Notes under the pieces: generated by a model
The model's input: only the letters and a program-made list of their open reading frames with translations
Told to the model about the DNA's origin: nothing
Database searches by the model: none
In this document: in pieces, positions 44,404 through 53,113 of the stretch
Numbering within the stretch: position 1 is the stretch's first letter
Layout of the letters: every line of letters starts with the position of its first letter
Position numbers and translations under genes: made by a program
Assembly: GCF_031085175.1 (NCBI RefSeq)
Contig: NZ_JAVHUY010000021.1
Span: 1-64,000, forward strand
Source of the DNA: Phytohabitans maris
Lineage (GTDB): Bacteria; Actinomycetota; Actinomycetes; Mycobacteriales; Micromonosporaceae
DNA: 64,000 bases
Direction of reading: 5' to 3'

Positions 44404-45163
44404 CCGTCCCCCCGAGATGTTCGATGATCAGCGCGGTCACCACGTCGACCTGCTCCACATTGGCCAGATGGGCGGCGCCGCGCACCAGCGTGAACCGCGC
44501 CCCGGGCACCGCCGCCGCGATGTCCGCGCCGTGCGACGGGAGGATCGCCGGGTCGTCCGCGCCGTGCAGGACCAGCGTGGGCGCGGCGATGCGGGGGAGG
44601 GCGGCGGTGAGGTCCAGCTTTTCGAGCACGCCGCAGCAGGCCGCGTACCCCTCGGCGGGCGTGGCGGCCAGCATCGCGCGCAGCCGGGCGACCGTGCCCG
44701 GCCGGCGGGACGCGTACCCCGGCGTCAGCCACCGGCTCACCACAAGGTCGGCGATCGCCCCGGTCCCCTCAGCCCGCACGGTGGCCGCGCGGTGCGCCCA
44801 CGACTGCGGTGCGGCCGGTCGGGCGGAGGTGCAGCAGAGCACGAGGCGGTCGATCCGCTCCGGGGCGTACGCGGCCAGCCACATGCCGACCATGCCGCCC
44901 AGGGAGAGCCCGCAGTAGTGGGCCCGCGCCACGCCGAGCTCGTCGAGCAGCGCGAGCACGTCGCCACCCAGATCCCCGATCGTGTACGGCCCGTGCGGCA
45001 CCGCCGAGCGGCCGTGCCCGCGGGTGTCGAAGCGGACCACGCGGTACCGCTCGGCAAGCGCGGGCACCTGCGGCTCCCACATGTCCACAGTGGTGCCCAG
45101 CGAGTTCGCGAGCACGAGCACCGGCGCGCCGGCCGGACCATCCACGATGGAGTACGGCGTCAC
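44396..45163 (-). CDS. pcaD: 3-oxoadipate enol-lactonase
   Basis: Alpha/beta hydrolase of 255 residues converting the enol-lactone to beta-ketoadipate. The nucleophile Ser is in CGLSLGGMVGM, the oxyanion region is LANSLGT and GHGRS, the acid is LHGADDPAI and the His is in GAAHLANVEQ. The GTG at 45163 overlaps the pcaB stop (GTGA). Its 3' end overlaps pcaC by 8 bp, so pcaD and pcaC are adjacent but separate. Confidence 0.92.
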   Translation of the reverse strand: MTPYSIVDGPAGAPVLVLANSLGTTVDMWEPQVPALAERYRVVRFDTRGHGRSAVPHGPYTIGDLGGDVLALLDELGVARAHYCGLSLGGMVGMWLAAYAPERIDRLVLCCTSARPAAPQSWAHRAATVRAEGTGAIADLVVSRWLTPGYASRRPGTVARLRAMLAATPAEGYAACCGVLEKLDLTAALPRIAAPTLVLHGADDPAILPSHGADIAAAVPGARFTLVRGAAHLANVEQVDVVTALIIEHLGGTDE

Positions 45164-46455
45164 GGCCGTTCCCCGTGCCGCTTGAGCGCGCGGTCGGTGA
45201 GCGCGGGCGCGGCACCGAGGTAGGCGGCCGGGTCGAGCAGGGCGGCGAGCTCCGCAGCGCTCAGGTGCCCGGCGAGGGCCTCGGCGAGCGGGCGGCCAGC
45301 GGCGACCGCGTCGCGTACCAGGTCGTGCGCCTCGCCCGCGCCGATTCGCGGGGCGAGCGCGGCGCTGACCCGTTCGGCCAGCAGGGCCCCGCCGGTGAGG
45401 TCGAGGTTGGCCCGCATCCGCGCGGCGTCGACGCGCAGGTGGGCCAGGCACCGCGCCAGCCAGTGCGCCGCCGAGCCGGTCGCCCGCAGCAGACCGGTGA
45501 ACGGCGCCCACTCCGCGTGCCACGCGCCGGCCGCCCGCTGGTGCTCGTGCCCCATCGACCCGAGTAGCGTGGCGACGAGGCCGGGTGCCTGGGCGGCGCA
45601 GGCGCGGGCCGAGACGGCGGCGACCGGATTCTGCTTGTGCGGCAGGCTGGACGAGCCGCCCGGCTCCCCCTCGGCCAGCTCACCGACCTCGGTCTGGGCG
45701 TAGAGGACGACGTCGCCGGCCACCTTCCCCACCACGCCACAGGCCGTGCCGAGCACGCCGGCGAGGTCGGCGATCCGGGTGCGGTCGGTGTGCCACGGCA
45801 GGGCGGGTACGGGCAGGTTCAGCTCCACCGCCAGCCGGTCCACGATGGACGGCGAGTCGAACGCGGCGAGCGTGCCGGCCGCGCCGCCGAGCTGGACGGC
45901 GAGTCCGGTGTCGCGTACGGCGGCGAGGCGGTCGCCGGCCCCGTCCAGCGCGGTCAGCCAGCCCGCCGCAACGAGCCCGAACGTGGTCGGCAGCGCCTGC
46001 TGCATCAGCGTTCGGGCGGCGACCGGGGTGTCCCGATGCGCCTCGGCGAGCCCGGCCGTCGCCGCCGACGCGGCCGACAGGTCGGCCAGGATCAGGCCGA
46101 GCGCCTCCCGGGCCACGAGCATCGCCGCGGTGTCGAGGATGTCCTGGCTGGTGGCGCCGCGGTGCACGTGGCGGGCGGCGTCCGCCGAGACGGCCGCCCG
46201 GAGCGCCCGGACCAGCGGTACGACGGGGTTGCCGGACTCCGCGGCGGCCACGCCCAGAGCGGCGATGTCGAACCGCTCGGGCCGGCACGCAGCGGCCACC
46301 TCCGGCGGCGCGCCGCCGGCGCGGGCGAGCGCCGCCTCGACGTCGAGCATCGCCCGCAGCCACGCGGTATCGGAGGTCGCCGCGCGCACGGGGCCGGCGG
46401 CGAGCACGCCGTCGAAGAGACCGGGCGGCTCAGACGGCGAAGAAGACGGTCTCAT
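45160..46455 (-). CDS. pcaB: 3-carboxy-cis,cis-muconate cycloisomerase
   Basis: Lactonizes 3-carboxymuconate to 4-carboxymuconolactone. Fumarase/aspartase superfamily, 431 residues. The signature loop is GGSSSLPHKQNPVAAVSA, and HRGATSQDILDTA carries the catalytic-region His/Ser. The ATG at 46455 is 26 bp inside pcaG and follows AGGG. A longer frame upstream is GC-driven and rejected. It overlaps pcaD by four bases. Confidence 0.92.
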   Translation of the reverse strand: MRPSSSPSEPPGLFDGVLAAGPVRAATSDTAWLRAMLDVEAALARAGGAPPEVAAACRPERFDIAALGVAAAESGNPVVPLVRALRAAVSADAARHVHRGATSQDILDTAAMLVAREALGLILADLSAASAATAGLAEAHRDTPVAARTLMQQALPTTFGLVAAGWLTALDGAGDRLAAVRDTGLAVQLGGAAGTLAAFDSPSIVDRLAVELNLPVPALPWHTDRTRIADLAGVLGTACGVVGKVAGDVVLYAQTEVGELAEGEPGGSSSLPHKQNPVAAVSARACAAQAPGLVATLLGSMGHEHQRAAGAWHAEWAPFTGLLRATGSAAHWLARCLAHLRVDAARMRANLDLTGGALLAERVSAALAPRIGAGEAHDLVRDAVAAGRPLAEALAGHLSAAELAALLDPAAYLGAAPALTDRALKRHGERP

Positions 46456-46978
46456 CGTCGCCCTGCAACCGGATGTCGAACCGGTAGCCGGTCCCGTCCG
46501 GCACCGCCAGCAGCGTCGCGCGCCGCGCCTCGGGTACGCCGGCCAGCACGGCGTCGGTCGCGTTGGCCGCCTCCTCGTCGGCGAAGTACACCCGGGTGAC
46601 GACCCGGTGCAGCAGCCCTCGCGCGAAGACGGACACGTCGACGTGCGGCGCCTGCGGTGCCCCGCCGGGGCCGGGGACCGGGCCGGGCTTGAGCGTCCGG
46701 ATCCCGTACCGTCCACTGTCGTCGGTCGGGCAGCGGCCGAAGCCACGGAAGCCGGAGACCGCGCCGCGCGGGTCGTCCGGGTGGTCGAAGCGGCCGGCGG
46801 GATCGGCCTGCCATGTCTCGACGAGCCCGTCCGGGACCGGCTCGCCGGCGCCGTCGGTCACCACACCGTGCAGCCAGAACGCGCCGGGCACGCCCTCGGC
46901 GACCACGTCCGGCCCGTCCGGCCAGGGCAGGCCGATCGACAGGTACGGCCCGACGGTCTGCGACGGCGTCTCGCTCAC
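46430..46978 (-). CDS. pcaG: Protocatechuate 3,4-dioxygenase, alpha subunit
   Basis: Non-catalytic partner subunit of the intradiol ring-cleaving dioxygenase (opens protocatechuate to 3-carboxymuconate). It has 182 residues with the intradiol fold: TVGPYLSIGLPWP, VPDGLVETWQADPAGRF, FGRCPTDDSGRYGIRTLKPGPVP and APHVDVSVFARGLLHRVVTRVYF. The GTG start at 46978 is inside the GTGAGCGAG edge of an 80-bp repeat, which therefore supplies the first codons. Overlaps pcaB by 26 bp. Confidence 0.93.
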   Translation of the reverse strand: MSETPSQTVGPYLSIGLPWPDGPDVVAEGVPGAFWLHGVVTDGAGEPVPDGLVETWQADPAGRFDHPDDPRGAVSGFRGFGRCPTDDSGRYGIRTLKPGPVPGPGGAPQAPHVDVSVFARGLLHRVVTRVYFADEEAANATDAVLAGVPEARRATLLAVPDGTGYRFDIRLQGDDETVFFAV

Positions 46979-47140
46979 GGCCGTCCTCGCTTCGCTGCGG
47001 GCGGCCGCGAGGCTCCAAGCGCGCTGTGTCTGATGGTTCGCTCGCTACGCTCGCTCACGGCCGTCCTCGCTTCGCTGCGGGCGGCCGCGAGGCTCCAACC
47101 GCGCTGTGTTTGATGGTTCGCTCGCTACGCTCGCTCACGG
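46971..47140 (-). repeat. 80-bp direct repeat, two copies, between pcaH and pcaG
   Basis: Units 46971-47050 and 47051-47130 are nearly identical, followed by 10 bases of a third. On the coding strand each unit begins GTGAGCGAGCGTAGCGAGCG and ends with GCAGCGAAGCGAGGACGGCC. The element supplies the pcaH stop (TGA in the first GTGAGCGAG) and the pcaG start (GTG in the last). Confidence 0.92.
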
Positions 47141-47854
47141 CTCCTCCGTCGGGGTCGCCTCGCGTCCACGTAGGACGATGTCGAACTCGAAGCCGAGCGC
47201 CCACTCCTCGACCGTCGCGGAGAGGTCGAAGCGGGACACCATGCGATGCCGCGCCTCCTCCGGTACCGAGTTGTAGATCGGGTCGTGCGGGAAGAGCGGG
47301 TCGTCCGGGAAGTACATCTGCGTCACGAGCCGCTGGGTGAACGCCCGCCCGAAGAGCGAGAAGTGGATGTGCGCCGGCCGCCAGGCGTTGAAGTGGTTGC
47401 GCCACGGGTACGCGCCGGGCTTGACGGTGACGAACCGGTACCGCCCCAGCGAGTCGGTGAGCGCCCGCCCCACGCCGGCGAAGTGCGGGTCGAGCGGGGC
47501 GTCGTGCTGGTCCCACTTGTGCCGGTAGCGCCCGCCCGCGTTGGCCTGCCACACCTCGACCAGCGTGTCGGGCACCGGGCGGCCGTCGCTGTCGCGCACC
47601 TGCCCGTGTACGACGATCCGCTGCCCCTGCGCCTCCCCGTCGGAGTACCGGGTGAGGTCGGAGTCGTCCGCCGTGACCCGCCCCTCGCCGAGCAGCGGCC
47701 CGGTCACCTCGGTCAGCGTGTGCGGCAGCAGCAGCGGAGCCTGGCCCGGCGCGCGCAGCACGGTCGACTTGTAGCCGGGCGAGAGCAGCGGCGGATGGGT
47801 GCCGGCATCGTCCCGGCGGTATCCCGGCACGACAAGCCGGTCAGCGACACTCAT
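47135..47854 (-). CDS. pcaH: Protocatechuate 3,4-dioxygenase, beta subunit
   Basis: Iron-bearing subunit of the dioxygenase, 239 residues. The Fe(III) ligands are in GRYRFVTVKPGAYPWRNH (Tyr) and RPAHIHFSLFG (two His). VEVWQANAGGRYRHKWDQHDAPLDPHF is the family signature region. The ATG at 47854 begins inside the duplicated 80-bp repeat upstream, and the stop lies in the repeat downstream. Thus this one gene is separated from pcaJ and pcaG by repeats, while the other pca genes overlap each other. Confidence 0.94.
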   Translation of the reverse strand: MSVADRLVVPGYRRDDAGTHPPLLSPGYKSTVLRAPGQAPLLLPHTLTEVTGPLLGEGRVTADDSDLTRYSDGEAQGQRIVVHGQVRDSDGRPVPDTLVEVWQANAGGRYRHKWDQHDAPLDPHFAGVGRALTDSLGRYRFVTVKPGAYPWRNHFNAWRPAHIHFSLFGRAFTQRLVTQMYFPDDPLFPHDPIYNSVPEEARHRMVSRFDLSATVEEWALGFEFDIVLRGREATPTEEP

Positions 47855-48003
47855 GGCCGTCCTCGCTTCGCTGCGGGCGGCCCTGAGGCTTTATCCACGC
47901 TGAGCCCAATGATTCGCTCGCTACGCTCGCTCATGGCCGTCCTCGCTTCGCTGCGGGCGGCCCTGAGGCTTTATCCACGCTGAGCCCAATGATTCGCTCG
48001 CTC
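47851..48003 (-). repeat. 80-bp direct repeat, two copies, between pcaJ and pcaH
   Basis: Units begin at 47851 and 47931 with an 80-bp offset; the second lacks about nine bases (one CTACGCTCG). They share the GAGCGAGCG and GCAGCGAAGCGAGGACGGCC blocks with the pcaH-pcaG pair, but their middle 35 bp differ and match each other. The pcaH start ATG is in the CATGGCC/CATGAG edge. Confidence 0.9.
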
Positions 48004-48026
48004 ATGGGAAGCCCTCCTCACGAGAG

Positions 48027-48779
48027 TCAATCCTGCCGTTCCAGCAGCCGCAGCGCGGCCAACTCGGCCGGGCTGGGGTCGGGCGTGACGCGGAGCGAAG
48101 GGGCGACGGCGAGCGGCCAGCCGGTGGCCTCGGCGGCGCGGGCCGCGTCGACGCCCGGGTGCAGCTGGGTGAGCGTGAGCTCGGCCGTCCGCGGGTCGGG
48201 CTCGAGCAGCCCCAGGTCGGTGATGACCAGGACCGGGCCGCGGCCGGTGAGGCCGAGCTTGGCGCGGTCGTCCGGGCCGGTGCCGTAGCCGACGGAGGTG
48301 ACGAAGTCGACCCGCTCCACGAACGTACGCGGGCTGTGCTTGACGATCACGATGACCTCGCGGCAGGAGGCCGCGATCTCCGGTGCGCCGCCGGCGCCGG
48401 GCAGCCGCACCGCGGGGTCGTGGTAGTCGTCGCCGATCACGGTGGTGTTGATGTTGCCGTACCGGTCGATCTGCGCCGCGCCGAGGAAGCCCACGTCGAT
48501 GCGGCCGGGCTGGAGCCAGTAGTTGAAGATCTCCGGCACCGGGACGACGGCGTCGGCGGTGTCGGCCAGCACGCCGTCGCCGATGGAGAGCGGCAGCCGG
48601 GCCGGCTTGGCGCCGATCGTGCCGGACTCGTAGATGAGCACGAGGTCGGGTGCGTGGGTGCGGCGGGCCAGGTTGGCGGCGGTGCTGGGGCGGCCGATGC
48701 CGACGAAGCAGCGGGCGCCGTCGCGCAGGGCCCGGGCGGCGGCGACGGTCATCATCTCGTCGGCGGTCCAGCCGGTCAT
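48027..48779 (-). CDS. pcaJ: 3-oxoadipate CoA-transferase, beta subunit
   Basis: Second subunit of the transferase activating beta-ketoadipate with CoA from succinyl-CoA. 250 residues: FVGIGRPSTAANLARR, LIYESGTIGAKP (the Glu in YESG occupies the place of the active-site Glu in CoA transferases), FLGAAQIDRYGNINTT and RLPGAGGAPEIA. The ATG at 48779 overlaps the pcaI stop (ATGA). It resembles the IpdB/PcaJ-like group, so another acyl substrate is possible; the pca context decides. Confidence 0.85.
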   Translation of the reverse strand: MTGWTADEMMTVAAARALRDGARCFVGIGRPSTAANLARRTHAPDLVLIYESGTIGAKPARLPLSIGDGVLADTADAVVPVPEIFNYWLQPGRIDVGFLGAAQIDRYGNINTTVIGDDYHDPAVRLPGAGGAPEIAASCREVIVIVKHSPRTFVERVDFVTSVGYGTGPDDRAKLGLTGRGPVLVITDLGLLEPDPRTAELTLTQLHPGVDAARAAEATGWPLAVAPSLRVTPDPSPAELAALRLLERQD

Positions 48780-49600
48780 GTCGCCGGTACCCGATTGAGC
48801 ACGTGCTCCTCCAGCCACCGGGTGAACGCCGCCCGGTCCCGGCTGATCGCGTCCCAGGCCAGGTAGTAGTCGTTGTCGCGCTCGCTGTAGCCCATCGCGT
48901 ACGACGGGTGGGCGCCGCCGGGCACCTCGGCCACGAACGTGACCGCCCAGCTCGGCAGGATGACCGCGCCGGGGCGGGGGTCGAGCTCGTCGACGACCTC
49001 TTCGACGGTCACCAGCGACCGGCGGGAGGCGAGCACGACCTCCTTGTGCACGCCGGTGATGCCCCACATCTGCACGTTGCCGGCGCGGTCGGCGCGCTGG
49101 GCGTGCACGATGCCGACGTCCGGGTTGAGGGCCGGCACCGCGGTCAGCACCTCGCCGGTGAACGGGCAGGTGATCGGCTTGATCGTCGCGGTGTGCACGG
49201 GCAGGTCCGTGCCGACGTACCCGCGGAGCACGGCGAACGGCAGCCCGGACGCGCCGGCCACGTACCGGTTGGCCATGCCGGCGTGGCTGTGCTCCTCGAT
49301 CTGCAGGGGAGCGGGCCAGCCGCGCTGCACGGCGTCGCGAAAGCGGTGCAGCGAGCCGACGCCGGGGTTTCCGGCCCAGGAGAAGACCAGCTTGCGCGCG
49401 CAGCCGGCGCCGATCATCTGGTCGTAGACGATGTCCGGCGTCATCCGGACGAGCGTGAGGTCGCGCCGGCCCTGCCGGATGATCTCGTGGCCGGCGGCCA
49501 CCGGGATCAGGTGCGTGAACCCCTCCAGGGCCACCGTCGCGCCGTCGCGCACCAGCTCGGCGACCGCTTCGGGCAGCGAGGCAATGACCCCCATCGACAT
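48776..49600 (-). CDS. pcaI: 3-oxoadipate CoA-transferase, alpha subunit
   Basis: First gene of the minus-strand pca operon, 274 residues. CoA-transferase family I features: VRDGATVALEGFTHLIPVAAGHEI, CARKLVFSWAGNPGVGSLHRF and HAQRADRAGNVQMWG. It starts at ATG 49600, with another ATG at 49594; only weak GGG precedes either. The promoter should lie in 49601-49769 next to the PcaR-type palindrome. Confidence 0.86.
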   Translation of the reverse strand: MSMGVIASLPEAVAELVRDGATVALEGFTHLIPVAAGHEIIRQGRRDLTLVRMTPDIVYDQMIGAGCARKLVFSWAGNPGVGSLHRFRDAVQRGWPAPLQIEEHSHAGMANRYVAGASGLPFAVLRGYVGTDLPVHTATIKPITCPFTGEVLTAVPALNPDVGIVHAQRADRAGNVQMWGITGVHKEVVLASRRSLVTVEEVVDELDPRPGAVILPSWAVTFVAEVPGGAHPSYAMGYSERDNDYYLAWDAISRDRAAFTRWLEEHVLNRVPAT

Positions 49601-49628
49601 CCCAACTTAGTGCGCTTTTAGAACTATG

Positions 49629-49643
49629 GTTCGCTATCCGAAC
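49629..49643. promoter_or_regulatory. Putative PcaR operator GTTCG-N5-CGAAC
   Basis: The perfect 5-bp inverted repeat in GTTCGCTATCCGAAC matches the GTTCG-type boxes bound by PcaR/PcaU/PobR. It lies 29 bp upstream of pcaI and about 130 bp upstream of the divergent importer, so it could control both arms. Binding is inferred. Confidence 0.7.
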
Positions 49644-49769
49644 GTAACGGCGCTCCTCTGGAGCTGTCAATCGGCCGCGAGACGTGACATTGACGTGAGA
49701 GCGGTCACGCCGTACGTTCACGATGAGAACCAGCGTTCGTATGCCGTACGCACTCACCGGAGGTCCCCC

Positions 49770-50732
49770 TTGCGCCGGTCCTTCGCAGTCTTCGCCGTGG
49801 CCACCGCCCTGCTCGGCGCCACGGCATGCGGCTCGTCCGACTCCCCATCGACGCCCGCCGGCGAAGGCGCCACCAAGGTCACGGTCGGCGTCATCCCGAT
49901 CGTCGACGTGGCGCCGATCTACCTCGGCAAGGAGCAGGGCTTCTTCGCGAGCCGCGGCATCGACCTGGCCATGGAGAGCGGGCAGGGCGGCGCCGCCATC
50001 GTCCCCGGCGTGCTCAGCGGCCAGTTCCAGTTCGGCTTCAGCAACGTGACGTCGCTGATGCTCGCCCAGACCCAAAACGTGCCGATCAAGGTGGTGGCCA
50101 ACGGTGTCGCCTCGACCGGCAAGGTGGACGCCGACTTCGGCGGCGTGACGGTCAAGGGCGACAGCCCGATCCAGTCCGCCAAGGACCTTGCCGGCAAGAA
50201 GGTCGCGGTCAACACGTTGAAGAACATCGGCGACACCACCGTCCGCGAGTCCGTCCGCAAGGCGGGCGGGGATCCGAGCACGATCGAGTTCGTCGAGATC
50301 GGCTTCCCGCAGATGCCGGCCGCGCTCGCCGCCGGCCAGGTCGACGCGGCCTGGGTGGTGGAGCCGTCCCTGTCGGTGGTCAAGTCGCAGGGCGGCCGGG
50401 TCGTCGCGTGGAACTACGTGGACGCCGCGCCCGACCTCACCGTCGCCGCGTACTTCACCTCCACCAAGCTCCTGCAGGAGAGCCCGGACCTGGTCAAGCG
50501 CTTCACCGAGGCGATGAACGAGTCGCTGACGTACGCCTCCGAGCACCCCGACGAGGTGCGGCAGGTGCTGGGTACGTACACGCAGATCGACCAGAAGACC
50601 CGGGACGCGATGACGCTGCCGCTGTGGCCCACCGAGATCAACAAGGCGTCCGTCGAGACGCTGGCGACGCTCGGCAAGAACGACGGCGTCTTCGGCGACA
50701 AGACGCCCGACCTCGCCAAGCTGCTGCCGTGA
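49770..50732 (+). CDS. ABC transporter substrate-binding lipoprotein, NitT/TauT type
   Basis: Extracytoplasmic binding protein of 320 residues. Its signal has the lipobox LLGATAC, so it is anchored by a lipidated Cys near residue 20. The mature part is of the SsuA/THI5-like NMT1 family (TVGVIPIVDVAPIYLGKEQGFFASRGIDL, DLAGKKVAVNTLKNIGDTTVR). The start is the TTG at 49770, decided by a perfect GGAGG six bases upstream; the longer frame runs through the promoter. First gene of an importer-dehydrogenase-thiolase operon, so an aromatic compound is a likely ligand (inference). Confidence 0.88.
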   Translation: MRRSFAVFAVATALLGATACGSSDSPSTPAGEGATKVTVGVIPIVDVAPIYLGKEQGFFASRGIDLAMESGQGGAAIVPGVLSGQFQFGFSNVTSLMLAQTQNVPIKVVANGVASTGKVDADFGGVTVKGDSPIQSAKDLAGKKVAVNTLKNIGDTTVRESVRKAGGDPSTIEFVEIGFPQMPAALAAGQVDAAWVVEPSLSVVKSQGGRVVAWNYVDAAPDLTVAAYFTSTKLLQESPDLVKRFTEAMNESLTYASEHPDEVRQVLGTYTQIDQKTRDAMTLPLWPTEINKASVETLATLGKNDGVFGDKTPDLAKLLP

Positions 50733-51496
50733 CCCGAGGAGCGCTCGGGCTCTCCGGGCTCGCCGGCCTCCTCCTGATCGTGGAGGTACTGCCGTACACC
50801 GGCCTGGTGTCGGCGGACTTCCTGCCGCCGACCCACCGGATCGCCGCCGCGCTGGCCGACGAGATCGCCGACGCCGGGTTCTGGCTGGCGCTCTGGGACA
50901 CGCTGGTCGCCTGGGCGGTCGGGCTCGCCATCGCGGTGGTCGCCGGCATCGTGGCGGGCATCGTGATCGGCGCGGTACCGGTGCTGCGGGCGCTCACCGC
51001 GTCGACCATCGAGTTCCTGCGGCCGATCCCGTCGGTGGCGCTGATCCCGCTGGCCGTCCTGCTCTACGGCACCCAGATCCAGTCCACGCTCATGCTCGTC
51101 GTGTACGCCGCGTTCTGGCAGGTGCTGATCCAGGTGCTCTACGGCGTGCGGGACGTCGACCCGATCGCCGACGAGACCGCGCGCAGCTACGGGCTCGGCG
51201 CGTGGGCCCGCGTGCGGTACCTGCTCTGGCCCACCGCCCTGCCGTACGTGATGACCGGCGTCCGCCTCGCCGCCGCGGTGGCGCTGGTGCTGGCGATCAC
51301 CGCCGAACTGGTCATCGGCGCGCCCGGGCTGGGCAGCCGCATCGCGGTCGCGCAGAGCTCCAACGCGGTGCCCAGCATGTACGCCCTGATCGCGGTCACC
51401 GGCCTGCTCGGCGTCACCATCAACCTCGCCGCCCGCGGCGTCGAGCGGCTGCTGCTCTCCTGGCACCAGTCGGTGCGCGGGGAGGTCCTCGTATGA
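50729..51496 (+). CDS. ABC transporter permease, NitT/TauT type (first)
   Basis: A 255-residue permease with about six TM helices. The coupling-helix region EAA-like motif is ADETARSYGLGAWARVRYLLWPTALPYVMTGVRLA. GTG 50729 overlaps the stop of the binding protein gene (GTGA), and the 3' end overlaps the second permease by four bases. Confidence 0.9.
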   Translation: MTRGALGLSGLAGLLLIVEVLPYTGLVSADFLPPTHRIAAALADEIADAGFWLALWDTLVAWAVGLAIAVVAGIVAGIVIGAVPVLRALTASTIEFLRPIPSVALIPLAVLLYGTQIQSTLMLVVYAAFWQVLIQVLYGVRDVDPIADETARSYGLGAWARVRYLLWPTALPYVMTGVRLAAAVALVLAITAELVIGAPGLGSRIAVAQSSNAVPSMYALIAVTGLLGVTINLAARGVERLLLSWHQSVRGEVLV

Positions 51497-52272
51497 CCCG
51501 CGTACTCACCAGGATCGGGCTGGCGCTCCTCCTGCCGGTGGTGCTCTTCGCGGTCTGGTGGTTCGCCACAGCCAACAGCCAGAACTTCTACGTGCCGCCG
51601 CTGCGCGAGATCCTGAGCACGTTTCCCGAGGTGTGGACCGGGCAGCGGCTCCGCACCGACGTGCTGCCCAGCCTGATCAGGCTCGCCGCCGGCTACACGG
51701 TCGCGGTGCTCGCCGGCGTCGCCCTCGGTGTGCTCGTCGGCGGCAGCCGGCGGGTACGGGCCGTGCTGGAGCCGGTGCTGGAGTTCTTCCGGGCCATCCC
51801 GCCGCCGGTACTCGTGCCGGTCATCATGCTCTTCGCCGGCATCGGCGACACGATGAAGGTCGTGGTCATCGCGGCCGGCTGCGTGTGGCCGATCCTGCTC
51901 AACACCGTCGAGGGTGTGCGGGCCGTCGACGGCGTGCTGGCGGACACCTGCCGCTCGTACGGGATCACCGGTGAGGCGCGCCTGCGCCACCTGGTGCTCC
52001 GCTCGGCGAGCCCGCAGATCGCGGCCGGCATGCGGCAGGCGCTGTCGATCGGCATCATCCTGATGGTCATCAGCGAGATGTTCGCGGCCAGCAACGGGCT
52101 CGGCTTCACCATCGTGCAGTTCCAGCGCGGCTTCGCGATCCCGGACATGTGGAGCGGCATCCTCCTGCTCGGGCTGCTCGGCCTCGCCCTGTCCGTCCTC
52201 TTTCGACTCGTGGAGAGCTGGGCCCTGCGCTGGTACCACGGCCAGCGCCGCGTCCAGCGTGGACGGTCCTGA
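51493..52272 (+). CDS. ABC transporter permease, NitT/TauT type (second)
   Basis: A 259-residue permease, six TM helices. The EAA-like motif is LADTCRSYGITGEARLRHLVLRSASPQIAAGMRQAL. The ATG at 51493 follows GGAGGT and overlaps the first permease stop. Two different permease genes indicate a heterodimeric channel. Confidence 0.9.
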   Translation: MTRVLTRIGLALLLPVVLFAVWWFATANSQNFYVPPLREILSTFPEVWTGQRLRTDVLPSLIRLAAGYTVAVLAGVALGVLVGGSRRVRAVLEPVLEFFRAIPPPVLVPVIMLFAGIGDTMKVVVIAAGCVWPILLNTVEGVRAVDGVLADTCRSYGITGEARLRHLVLRSASPQIAAGMRQALSIGIILMVISEMFAASNGLGFTIVQFQRGFAIPDMWSGILLLGLLGLALSVLFRLVESWALRWYHGQRRVQRGRS

Positions 52273-52282
52273 AAGGACAAAG

Positions 52283-53113
52283 ATGCTGCTCGAAGTCCGC
52301 GACCTCAAGAAGGTGTACGAAGGCCGCCAGCGCCCGGTCGAGGCGGTACGCGACCTGACGTTCGGCCTCGACGCGGGCGACCTCGTGTGCCTCGTCGGGC
52401 CCTCCGGCTGCGGCAAGACCACGCTGCTCAAGTGCATGGCCGGGCTGCTCGCTCCGACCGGAGGCGAGGTGCTGCTGCGGGACAAGCGGGTCACCGGGCC
52501 GCCGCCGGGCATGGCCGTGGTCTTCCAGGAGTACGGCCGCAGCCTCTTCCCGTGGATGAGCGTGCGCGACAACGTGGAGCTGCCGCTGCGCAACAAGGGC
52601 ATGCCGCGCCGGCAGCGCCAGGAACTCGTGGCCGGCGCGCTCGCCGCGGTGGGGCTCGCCGACGCCCACCACGCGTACCCGTGGCAGCTCTCCGGGGGCA
52701 TGCAGCAGCGCGTGGCCATCGCGCGCGCGGTCGCGTACCAGCCGGATGTGCTCTTGATGGACGAGCCGTTCGCGGCCGTCGACGCCCAGACCCGCGCGGA
52801 CCTGGAGGATCTGATCCGCGACCTCTGGCGCGAGTTGGGCGTCACCATCCTCTTCGTCACGCACGACATCGACGAGGCGGTCTACCTCGGGCAGCGGGTG
52901 ATCATCCTCTCCTCCTCGCCCACCGTGGTGCGCGAGGTGCTCGACGTCGACCTGCCCGACCAGCGCGACCAGCTGACCACGCGGTCAGACAGCCGCTTTA
53001 CGGAGCTGCGCTCCCACGTCTACGCGCAGATCCAAGCCGCCAAACGAGAGTCCACAGTGGGGAGTCACGATGCTGCTCGACAGACCGACCTGGCAAGGCA
53101 AGTTCTTCAGTAG
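52283..53113 (+). CDS. ABC transporter ATP-binding protein, NitT/TauT type
   Basis: A 276-residue ATPase: Walker A GPSGCGKTTL, Q-loop VVFQEYGRSLFPW, signature LSGGMQQRVAIARAV, Walker B VLLMDEPFAAVD and H-loop VTHDIDEAV. The ATG at 52283 follows AAAGGA. Its 3' end overlaps the dehydrogenase gene by 44 bp, placing import and oxidation in one transcript. Confidence 0.92.
   Translation: MLLEVRDLKKVYEGRQRPVEAVRDLTFGLDAGDLVCLVGPSGCGKTTLLKCMAGLLAPTGGEVLLRDKRVTGPPPGMAVVFQEYGRSLFPWMSVRDNVELPLRNKGMPRRQRQELVAGALAAVGLADAHHAYPWQLSGGMQQRVAIARAVAYQPDVLLMDEPFAAVDAQTRADLEDLIRDLWRELGVTILFVTHDIDEAVYLGQRVIILSSSPTVVREVLDVDLPDQRDQLTTRSDSRFTELRSHVYAQIQAAKRESTVGSHDAARQTDLARQVLQ

Noticed and set aside
47055-47552. 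Alternative frames containing SERSER-type peptides around pcaH
   Set aside because: They arise from the 80-bp repeat and lie out of frame with PcaG and PcaH, which have full family motifs.
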